From Bacteroidia bacterium (GTDB lineage: Bacteria > Bacteroidota > Bacteroidia > UBA8524): a DNA stretch of 5,285 nt. Positions within the stretch are counted from its first letter, which is position 1; each line of letters begins with the position of its first letter. Shown one piece after another: positions 1-5,285 of this stretch. The stretch is taken from the NCBI GenBank assembly GCA_023277325.1, contig JALRIQ010000335.1:1-5285 (forward strand). Reading direction: 5' to 3'. The notes below the pieces were generated by a model that was not told where the DNA came from, did not search any database, and worked only from the letters and a program-made list of their open reading frames with translations. The position numbers and the translations under genes are program-made.

Positions 1-18
1 ATTGACAATCAAGTCAAT
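1..18. repeat. Small hairpin at left edge
   Basis: ATTGAC at 1-6 and GTCAAT at 13-18 are perfect reverse complements around a 6-nt loop. It could be the end of a terminator or 3' hairpin of a gene lying left of the window, but no T-run follows it directly and the window edge hides anything upstream. A six-pair stem can occur by chance. Confidence 0.3.
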
Positions 19-35
19 AATTACAGTCAGGTCTA

Positions 36-125
36 GCCTGTCGAGACCTCGTTTATCAATGGATTCCAAGTAACCCCTCCTTCTCGACCCTTCGGCTCAC
101 CCATGACAGGCCAAGCTCGAAGTGA
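36..125. repeat. Intergenic element with distant inverted repeat
   Basis: GCCTGTC at 36-42 is matched by its reverse complement GACAGGC at 105-111, with 62 nt between the arms. The inner part carries TTCTCGACCCTTCGGCTC (81-98), and CTCGAAGTGACAG follows at 116-128. Read on the minus strand this resembles the TGTCACTTCGAGC...GTCGAGAAG type of dispersed intergenic repeat often seen in Bacteroidota genomes; that resemblance is from memory. No ORF of note occupies 1-209, so this is non-coding spacer. Whether it is a dispersed family cannot be decided from one copy. Confidence 0.4.
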
Positions 126-181
126 CAGTGTTATAGTGAAATTTTTTTTTTGAAATTCGGTCCTTGGAATTTATGCCGTTA

Positions 182-193
182 TTTCAATTGAAA
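182..193. promoter_or_regulatory. 12-bp palindrome before egtB start
   Basis: TTTCAATTGAAA is a perfect 12-bp palindrome that ends 16 nt before the egtB-like ATG. Its position would suit an operator or part of the promoter region, but AT-rich palindromes of this size can arise by chance and no known regulator is recognised. I could not find a convincing Bacteroidota promoter (TTTG, then TAnnTTTG about 19-21 nt later) in 130-209; only a TTTG at 149-152 stands out. Confidence 0.25.
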
Positions 194-209
194 ATTCTAG
201 TATTGCTCT

Positions 210-1382
210 ATGTTATTGGAACAATTTCTTAAAACACGAGCCTGGTCAGAAGCCTTAGTAGAACCTTTAGAAACGGAGGATTTTGTGGTTCAGCCTGTGG
301 TAGATGTGAGTCCGCCGAAATGGCATCTGGCGCATACTACCTGGTTTTTTGAAAACTTTGTTTTAAAGCCTTACGTGGCCAATTACATCGAATACGACCC
401 GAAATTTGGCTTCCTTTTCAATAGCTACTATAACCATGTTGGAAAACGCAGTCAACGCGATGAACGTGGGTTTCTCTCGCGGCCTACGGTCAAAATCATC
501 ATGCAGTACCGCCAACATGTAAGCGAGGCGATTGCTCTGTTTTGGGAGGATCTCGACAAGCATAAGCATAAGGCCGAAATCATGCGCCGCATTGAAATCG
601 GAATTAACCACGAACAACAACATCAGGAACTTCTTTTAACCGATATCAAATACATTCTTGGCCATCAATACCTAATGCCTCCCTATGTGTCCAAAGATGC
701 CCCAGATACAGGCTGGTTGGCCGAAAAAGAACTCGAGTGGAATGCTGTGCCAGAAGGATTATATACCATTGGGCATGAGGGGGGAGGATTTGCTTTCGAC
801 AATGAAAAAGAACCCCACCAGGTTTTTGTGAATTCCTTTGAAATGACTGACAGAGCAATCACGAATGCCGAGTATTTAGAATTCATTGAAGCAGGTGGGT
901 ATAAAGATTTCCGCTATTGGCTGTCAGAAGGCTGGGACTGGGTGCAAAAGCAAGGAGCAGAAGCACCGATGTATTGGCGCTTTATCGAAGGCCGTTGGAA
1001 ATACTATACGCTTGGAGGATTGCAAGAAATTGAAGGAGGAAGTCCTTTGATGCACGTCAACTACTACGAAGCCGATGCTTTTGCCCGTTGGAAAGGCGCC
1101 CGACTCCCCACAGAACAAGAGTGGGAGATCGCCTTCCAATTCAACCCCGATTGGATGTATAGTCCGGTATGGGAATGGTGCGCCTCCGCTTATTTGCCTT
1201 ACCCCGGTTTTAAAGTCGAGGAGGGAGCCTTAGGCGAATACAATGGAAAATTCATGAGCGGACAAATGGTCCTTCGAGGAGGCTCTCTTGCCACACCAGA
1301 TGGACATTGGCGCCCGAGTTACCGCAATTTCTTCCACCCACACCTGCAATGGCAGTTTAGTGGGATTCGTTTGGTGAGATAG
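210..1382 (+). CDS. egtB: EgtB-type ergothioneine sulfoxide synthase
   Basis: The 390-residue protein matches the EgtB family: non-heme iron enzymes that use O2 to join a thiol (cysteine or gamma-glutamylcysteine) to the imidazole of N-alpha-trimethylhistidine, giving the sulfoxide precursor of ergothioneine in the cytoplasm. An N-terminal DinB_2-like helical domain (about 1-150) carries HLAHTTWF at 39-46 and HEQQHQE at 134-140; H42, H134 and H138 are the likely iron ligands. The C-terminal FGE-sulfatase-like domain (about 180-390) shows ARLPTEQEWE (297-306), GEYNGKFM (342-349), LRGGS (355-359) and a closing SGIRLVR, so it is complete and of usual length. The tyrosine pair Y73-Y74, followed by RGFLSRPT (86-93), resembles the type described for the Chloracidobacterium enzyme, which accepts cysteine directly; that substrate is inferred. 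ATG 210 keeps the whole domain; no clear ribosome site precedes it. EgtD is not adjacent on the right. An OvoA-like 5-histidyl activity is less likely because the extra C-terminal methyltransferase domain is absent. Confidence 0.9.
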   Translation: MLLEQFLKTRAWSEALVEPLETEDFVVQPVVDVSPPKWHLAHTTWFFENFVLKPYVANYIEYDPKFGFLFNSYYNHVGKRSQRDERGFLSRPTVKIIMQYRQHVSEAIALFWEDLDKHKHKAEIMRRIEIGINHEQQHQELLLTDIKYILGHQYLMPPYVSKDAPDTGWLAEKELEWNAVPEGLYTIGHEGGGFAFDNEKEPHQVFVNSFEMTDRAITNAEYLEFIEAGGYKDFRYWLSEGWDWVQKQGAEAPMYWRFIEGRWKYYTLGGLQEIEGGSPLMHVNYYEADAFARWKGARLPTEQEWEIAFQFNPDWMYSPVWEWCASAYLPYPGFKVEEGALGEYNGKFMSGQMVLRGGSLATPDGHWRPSYRNFFHPHLQWQFSGIRLVR

Positions 1383-1384
1383 AA

Positions 1385-1443
1385 GGGTTAAGGGTTCAGG
1401 GTTTAAAGTTGAGGTTAAGGTTGAGATTAATGTTGAGGCTGAG
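1385..1443. repeat. Degenerate heptamer and hexamer array
   Basis: Two nucleotides after the egtB stop there are three 7-nt units of the form GGGTTNA (1385-1391, 1392-1398, 1399-1405). After a 2-nt AA there follow six 6-nt units in exact phase from 1408 to 1443, with consensus GTTGAG; the first, third and fifth are exact (1408, 1420, 1432), and the others differ by one to three bases. Similar GGTTAAGGTTGAG low-complexity tracts are common between genes in Bacteroidota (recalled, not checked). It is not in a reading frame with any gene and is probably a replication-slippage product or a remnant of a dispersed repeat. Confidence 0.65.
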
Positions 1444-1518
1444 TCATATTGGAGCATGCTTTCAAGGAATGTAATTTTTATCTGGAAGTCTGTTTGTCTG
1501 ACAGTCTTTTCGCCTCGC

Positions 1519-1549
1519 AATCTCTCAAACTCGTAATCTCGCAAACTCG
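1519..1549. repeat. Two-copy 15-bp direct repeat
   Basis: AATCTCTCAAACTCG at 1519-1533 is repeated as AATCTCGCAAACTCG at 1535-1549, one mismatch in 15 and a period of 16 nt. A further partial unit, CTCGCAA, lies just before at 1514-1520. It sits in the 238-nt spacer between the egtB-like gene and the ABC exporter. The rest of this spacer (1444-1518 and 1550-1620) shows no gene or RNA that I can support; a weak promoter-like pair, TTTTG at 1575-1579 and TACACTTA at 1597-1604, could drive the ABC gene. Confidence 0.6.
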
Positions 1550-1620
1550 ACTTTGGACGAAAATTATTCTGCCGTTTTGACTTAAAAAAAATCAGGTACA
1601 CTTATCGCCTCTATCGATTC

Positions 1621-3360
1621 ATGAGCAAAAATAAGAACGTCACCTTTGCTTGGGCAGTAAAAAATATCATTTGGCCGAGAAGAAAAACCCTCTTTATCGG
1701 ACTCCTGCTTATCCTCGTGAGTAGACCAGCAGGATTGGTATTACCAGCTGCCACCAAGTACCTTTTGGATGATGCCGTACCAAATAAAGATTTCGGCATG
1801 CTGCAACTCATCTTTGTGGTGATTCTTATTTCCCTCATCATTCAAGCAGTTTCTTCTTTTTTATTGACGCGTATCCTGAGTGTTGAGGCGCAGTTCCTCA
1901 TTTCAGAATTGCGGGTGAAGGTGCAGAAGAAAATACTCTCTCTCCCCATTAACTTTTTCGATAACAATAAATCTGGAGCCCTAGTATCGCGCATTATGAC
2001 CGACGTAGAGGGTGTGCGAAACCTGGTGGGTACTGGTCTGGTTCAATTGATTGGTGGAAGCATCACATCAATTCTGGCGCTGGTTTTATTATTGAATATC
2101 AGTCCCGCAATGACCTTATTTACCTTGGTTCCTCTCGGCTTATTTGCCTTTATTGCCATGAAAGCATTTGGCAGAATTCGTCCTATTTTCAAAGAACGTG
2201 GGAAATTGAATGCAGAGGTAACAGGACGTTTAACGGAGACCCTAAATGGGGTTCGCGTCATCAAAGGATTTAATGCCGAAGCGTCTGAAAATAGAACCTT
2301 TGAAGCAGGGGCCAGGAGTCTTTTTGAAAACGTAAAATCCAGCTTAACAGCCACCGCCTTTGTAACCAGTGCCGGTACTTTCCTTATTGGCTTTGCTAGT
2401 GCGGGAATTTTGGCCATGGGAGGCTATTATATGATGGAAGAAAAGCTTACCTCTGGAGAGTTGATTTCCTTTATCTCTTTGTTGGCGTTTATGATTGCCC
2501 CAATTGTTCAAATGAGCAATATTGGCAGTCAGCTGACAGAAGCCTTTGCCGGACTAGACCGTACCGAGGAAATCATGAAAATGGATCCGGAAGACATGGC
2601 CGAATCGCGTCCGATTGTCCTAGAGAAAGTGGATGGAGATATTGTCTTTGATAAAGTTTCCTTCGCTTATGAAAATGACAAAGAAGTATTGCATGAGATA
2701 AGCTTCAATGCTCCGCGTGGCTCGGTTACTGCCCTTGTTGGAAGTTCCGGTTCTGGTAAATCGACCACAGCCAGTTTGGCAGCTACCTTTCTTACGCCAA
2801 AAAGTGGTTTGATCACGGTTGATGGTCACAACATATCCAAAGTAAACCTATCCAGTTTCCGGAAACATTTGGGAGTGGTATTGCAAGATGATTTCCTCTT
2901 TGAAGGAACGATTCGGGAAAATATTCTCTTTCCACGTCCGGATGCCAGCGAAGAAGAGCTGCTTGCTGCGGTAAAAGGAGCTTATGTGAATGAGTTTACC
3001 GATCGTTTTGAAGAAGGTTTGGAAACCGTAATCGGCGAACGTGGGGTAAAACTCTCCGGCGGACAAAAACAGCGTATTTCCATAGCTAGAGCCTTATTGG
3101 CCAATCCCAAAGTTATTATCCTTGATGAGGCGACATCAAATTTGGATACGGAAAGTGAGACTTTCATTCAGAAAAGTTTGGATGGCTTGATGCAAGACCG
3201 AACCACATTTGTTATTGCCCACCGCTTGAGCACCATTCGTAAAGCCAATCAAATTTTGGTTATCGAAGACGGTCAAATTGTTGAACGTGGCACCCATGAC
3301 GCGCTTATCGCCAAAGAAGGAAGGTATTTTGAGCTTTATACCTACCAAAGCCGGATTTAG
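1621..3360 (+). CDS. ABC exporter half-transporter (MsbA-like subfamily)
   Basis: This 579-residue protein has the membrane domain and ATPase fused in the order typical of homodimeric exporters such as MsbA and multidrug transporters, which use ATP to move lipids or hydrophobic compounds out of the cytoplasm or across the inner membrane. Six hydrophobic helices are visible at about 23-45, 60-83, 138-160, 162-182, 246-268 and 280-300, forming the type IV (exporter) fold. The ATPase domain (about 340-579) has every motif intact: A-loop tyrosine Y350, Walker A GSSGSGKST (374-382, K380), Q-loop Q422, signature LSGGQ (478-482), Walker B with D502 and catalytic E503, D-loop SNLD (506-509) and switch H534. 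It should therefore be active. The length is normal for the family. ATG 1621 is chosen because it gives a short cytoplasmic lead before helix 1; no Shine-Dalgarno is seen. The 238-nt and 154-nt spacers with repeats on either side suggest it is transcribed alone. The substrate cannot be read from the sequence; calling it msbA would be unsafe because Bacteroidota carry several such paralogues. Confidence 0.93.
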   Translation: MSKNKNVTFAWAVKNIIWPRRKTLFIGLLLILVSRPAGLVLPAATKYLLDDAVPNKDFGMLQLIFVVILISLIIQAVSSFLLTRILSVEAQFLISELRVKVQKKILSLPINFFDNNKSGALVSRIMTDVEGVRNLVGTGLVQLIGGSITSILALVLLLNISPAMTLFTLVPLGLFAFIAMKAFGRIRPIFKERGKLNAEVTGRLTETLNGVRVIKGFNAEASENRTFEAGARSLFENVKSSLTATAFVTSAGTFLIGFASAGILAMGGYYMMEEKLTSGELISFISLLAFMIAPIVQMSNIGSQLTEAFAGLDRTEEIMKMDPEDMAESRPIVLEKVDGDIVFDKVSFAYENDKEVLHEISFNAPRGSVTALVGSSGSGKSTTASLAATFLTPKSGLITVDGHNISKVNLSSFRKHLGVVLQDDFLFEGTIRENILFPRPDASEEELLAAVKGAYVNEFTDRFEEGLETVIGERGVKLSGGQKQRISIARALLANPKVIILDEATSNLDTESETFIQKSLDGLMQDRTTFVIAHRLSTIRKANQILVIEDGQIVERGTHDALIAKEGRYFELYTYQSRI

Positions 3361-3368
3361 ATTTTGCT

Positions 3369-3397
3369 GATTTTCGATTTAGAATAGTCGAAAAATC
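3369..3397. repeat. Imperfect hairpin after ABC gene
   Basis: GATTTTCGA at 3369-3377 pairs with TCGAAAAATC at 3388-3397 (nine pairs with one bulged A) around a 10-nt loop. It starts 8 nt after the ABC stop, where a terminator would be expected, but the stem is AT-rich and no T-run follows, so intrinsic termination is doubtful. It overlaps the phased TCGA series, which may be the real reason for the self-complementarity. Confidence 0.3.
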
Positions 3398-3429
3398 GAT
3401 AGGTCGATTGCTCGATGAATATCTTTCGA
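3374..3429. repeat. Phased TCGA series
   Basis: TCGA starts at 3374, 3388, 3396, 3404, 3412 and 3426. The gaps are 14, 8, 8, 8 and 14, so the central four sites form an 8-nt period and the whole series is symmetric. The last three central sites are each followed by T (TCGAT). The remaining spacer up to 3514 holds nothing I can assign with confidence; TATATTCG at 3488-3495 resembles a Bacteroidota -7 element (TAnnTTTG) for the downstream operon but lacks a well-spaced TTTG upstream. Confidence 0.6.
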
Positions 3430-3514
3430 AAAGTAGCACTTAATCGTAGAAATTGTCCACTTGCTAGTAGGTTTAGTCCTGCCTCTTTATATTCGGGGAA
3501 ATTTTATTCAATAG

Positions 3515-4273
3515 ATGGACGCAACCGAACTGAAGCAGAAGGAATTATTTGATCAAAAAGCCGATCTGTTTGAAGCACATTACTCCGATAAATATACCGA
3601 AGAATACCGCCGCCGTTTTGTTTACGGCCCGATGATAAAAGGCCTGGATCTAAAGGGGAAGAAAGTTCTCGAAGCCATGTGTGGCAGCGGACAAGCCACG
3701 CCATTCTTTTTGGAGCATGGTGCACAGATTACAGGACTTGATATTTCTGAAAAACTGATTGAATCTTTTAAAAGACAATTTCCTGAATGTGAAGCAATTT
3801 GTCAGTCGGTATTCGATAATGAAATTCCTGATCAATCCTTCGATGTAGTTAGTATCATCGCAGGTTTGCATCACCTTCACCCACGTGTGGACGATTGCGT
3901 GGAAGAAGTATACCGCATTCTGAAGCCAGGTGGTCATTTTATGTTTATGGAACCGCATGCAGGTTCTTTGCCCGATGTATTCCGTAAAATCTGGTACAAA
4001 ACTGATACGTCTTATTTTGAAGAAAATGAGGGTTCAGTGGATATTGAACACCTTAAAAAGCGTTTTGAAGGGCGCTTTGAATACAGCCAGACCGTATACA
4101 CCGGGTTCTTGGCCTTCTTACTTGTTTATAACTCCTATGTCTTCCGCATGCCTTTAGGATGGAAGAAATACTATTCTCCATTTTTACTATGGCTCGACCG
4201 GATTTTTGAACCTATTCAAGGGAAGTTTGGTTCCTGCATCGTGGTAGGACAATGGAAAAAAATTGGTGAATGA
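3515..4273 (+). CDS. Class I SAM-dependent methyltransferase
   Basis: The 252-residue protein has a Methyltransf_11/25-type Rossmann fold that transfers a methyl group from S-adenosylmethionine. Motif I is VLEAMCGSGQ at 51-60 (glycine-rich SAM loop); the acidic residue for the SAM ribose is D76 in GLDIS; IPDQSFDVV (104-112) and GLHHL (117-121) form motifs II/III; RILKPGGHFMFMEP (134-147) is the typical post-motif strand. The C-terminal part (about 195-235) is rich in aromatic and hydrophobic residues, including FLAFLLVYNSYVF at 198-210, which suggests a hydrophobic or lipid-linked substrate or membrane contact, though it is too weak to call a transmembrane helix. Its TGA overlaps the ATG of the next gene, so both are probably made from one mRNA and act on one pathway, likely a glycolipid or surface glycan. 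It lacks the length and pattern of EgtD and the UbiE signatures, so ergothioneine or quinone methylation is not supported. The acceptor is unknown. Confidence 0.85.
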   Translation: MDATELKQKELFDQKADLFEAHYSDKYTEEYRRRFVYGPMIKGLDLKGKKVLEAMCGSGQATPFFLEHGAQITGLDISEKLIESFKRQFPECEAICQSVFDNEIPDQSFDVVSIIAGLHHLHPRVDDCVEEVYRILKPGGHFMFMEPHAGSLPDVFRKIWYKTDTSYFEENEGSVDIEHLKKRFEGRFEYSQTVYTGFLAFLLVYNSYVFRMPLGWKKYYSPFLLWLDRIFEPIQGKFGSCIVVGQWKKIGE

Positions 4274-5285
4274 AAAAAGCTGGAAAGAAACTTAGTACAG
4301 GCCCATCGCAAGTGAGCAGCTTCAAGGCTGGGGTGCTTTATTTCGCGCAGAAAGACGAAGCACAGTTTCCCATCCTTGAATCCCTTTTAAATTCAAACAG
4401 GGGATACCAGGTTATTGTGATCAATGCCGGAGAGCAAGACCTGCTCAAAAGGTGGCAGGAACAAGGTAAAGTATTATGCACTGAAGCTGGTTCTTTACGT
4501 TCTGCGCTCGAAGAAAGTACTGCGGAATATTGGATTGGCGCCGATGCCTCCACATCCTGGAATATCCAAAAAAGTATCCACAGCATTCAGGTGGATGAGG
4601 ATACCAAACTCTATCTGCCAGATTCGCATAAAATCGATGCAGGGAAACCTACTTTAGGCACCCAATTCGGACGCTTGTACTACAGTAAACTCCAGTCATT
4701 CTTTTCCCCTTCAACAGTTAAAGATTCCGTTTGGAAGGCTTTTTTGATTGAAAAATCGACCCTTCTCAGACTGATTCAATACGGAAAATACGATAACCTA
4801 CTTGCGCTCTTCCACCGCATTTGTGTAGCGGATATGGATTATTCTCCATTTGAATTGGTAGCGCCATCTTACCCCAATTATATCCAGGAGGGAAATAAAA
4901 CGGCCAAAGCCGGAATTAGCTTCTATTCCCGTTGGTTTTTTAGCGATGCCATCAAAACGGCAAAAGACGCGAATGCAGCGTATAAAACCAGACTGCATGC
5001 CCTTTCCCGTTTTCTCTTTGCCAGCTTTTTCTTTTTATGCCTCGTGGTCATGCCAATCCTTAGCTTCGACTACGGTATCAGCTGGGATGAAAAGTTGCAG
5101 TATGAATATGCGCATGATATCTATGCCTACCTGACCAGTTTCGGGGAGGATAAAACCATCTTCGACTTTCAAAACAAAAGTGCCCTATGGCAGCCGATGC
5201 AGTATTACGGGTCATTCTTCGACTTGCTCACGGTTGCTATTGTTGATGTTTTTGGCATTGAGAATGAATTTGAACTTCGGCATTT
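4270..5285 (+). CDS. GT2-like domain fused to GT-C glycosyltransferase, partial
   Basis: An open frame runs from ATG 4270 to the right edge (338 codons plus 2 nt) without a stop; it is cut by the window. A TGA at 4267-4269 lies directly before the ATG in the same frame, so this is the earliest start, and it overlaps the methyltransferase stop (ATGA), indicating translational coupling. Residues about 20-240 follow the layout of a dolichol-phosphate-mannose-synthase-like GT2 domain: a strand GVLYFAQKDE, then YQVIVINAGEQD (46-57) where active enzymes have VDDGS, then AEYWIGADAST (85-95) where they have a DxD motif, then a stretch resembling the acceptor region and the SFYSRWF (217-223) tail. The second Asp of DxD and the Asp pair after the first strands are missing, so this part is probably non-catalytic. 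A transmembrane helix at about 247-265 is followed by SFDYGISWDE (265-274); D273/E274 fit the first-loop acidic site of GT39/ArnT/PMT-type GT-C enzymes, which use polyprenyl-phosphate sugars at the outer face of the inner membrane. The GT2 assignment rests on pattern reading only. Confidence 0.7.
   Translation, partial: MKKAGKKLSTGPSQVSSFKAGVLYFAQKDEAQFPILESLLNSNRGYQVIVINAGEQDLLKRWQEQGKVLCTEAGSLRSALEESTAEYWIGADASTSWNIQKSIHSIQVDEDTKLYLPDSHKIDAGKPTLGTQFGRLYYSKLQSFFSPSTVKDSVWKAFLIEKSTLLRLIQYGKYDNLLALFHRICVADMDYSPFELVAPSYPNYIQEGNKTAKAGISFYSRWFFSDAIKTAKDANAAYKTRLHALSRFLFASFFFLCLVVMPILSFDYGISWDEKLQYEYAHDIYAYLTSFGEDKTIFDFQNKSALWQPMQYYGSFFDLLTVAIVDVFGIENEFELRH

Noticed and set aside
1385..1405. Telomere-like GGGTTTA heptamers
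   Set aside because: Only three degenerate units are present, inside a bacterial gene context and continuous with a hexamer array; no telomeric or eukaryotic origin is supported.
1490..1510. Possible terminator: CTGT, loop, ACAG, then TCTTTT
   Set aside because: The stem has only four pairs with a 7-nt loop and a mismatch beyond, too weak to support as an intrinsic terminator.
1519..1549. CRISPR-like direct repeat
   Set aside because: Two units of 15 nt separated by a single base have no spacers and no cas genes nearby.
1230..1601. Minus-strand ORF of 123 codons spanning the egtB end and the spacer
   Set aside because: It is the only sizeable frame covering the 1383-1601 spacer, but half of it is antisense to a conserved FGE domain and the rest translates repeat arrays; the product has no recognisable domain.
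3515..4273. Methyltransferase as EgtD, completing ergothioneine synthesis
   Set aside because: EgtD is longer (about 320 residues) and has a different SAM-domain pattern; this protein is a generic Methyltransf_11-type enzyme and is coupled to a glycosyltransferase, not to egtB.
4424..4657. Plus-strand ORF of 77 codons inside the glycosyltransferase gene
   Set aside because: It lies wholly inside the longer open frame that starts at 4270, in another frame, and its product shows no domain pattern; the same holds for the frame at 4946-5134.

Overview
The window looks like a chromosomal segment of a Bacteroidota bacterium (Flavobacteriales/Cytophagales-like). The reasons are the moderate GC content, the lack of clear Shine-Dalgarno sequences before the starts, the protein style of the EgtB-like and ABC genes, and intergenic spacers filled with short degenerate repeats. 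This assignment is an inference from sequence style, not from a marker gene. All four supported genes lie on the + strand.

Layout: (1) 1-209 is non-coding, with a small hairpin at the left edge, a long-range inverted repeat, a run of ten T and a 12-bp palindrome. (2) 210-1382 is an EgtB-type non-heme iron sulfoxide synthase (DinB_2 plus FGE-sulfatase domains). (3) 1383-1620 is a spacer with two repeat arrays. (4) 1621-3360 is a complete ABC exporter half-transporter (membrane domain plus ATPase). (5) 3361-3514 is a spacer with a regularly spaced set of TCGA sites. (6) 3515-4273 is a class I SAM-dependent methyltransferase. (7) 4270 to the window end is an open reading frame, cut by the edge, that overlaps the methyltransferase stop by ATGA. 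It encodes what reads as a degenerate GT2-like glycosyltransferase domain joined to the start of a GT-C (GT39/ArnT-like) membrane glycosyltransferase.

The genes fall into three probable transcription units: egtB-like alone, the ABC exporter alone, and the coupled methyltransferase-glycosyltransferase pair. The first concerns low-molecular-weight thiol-histidine chemistry; its usual partner EgtD is not in the window. The pair suggests modification of a lipid-linked or envelope glycan. The most unusual item is the last ORF: a GT2-like fold that has lost its acidic catalytic motifs and is fused in front of a GT-C enzyme. The second most notable signals are the ordered short repeats that begin soon after two of the stop codons.
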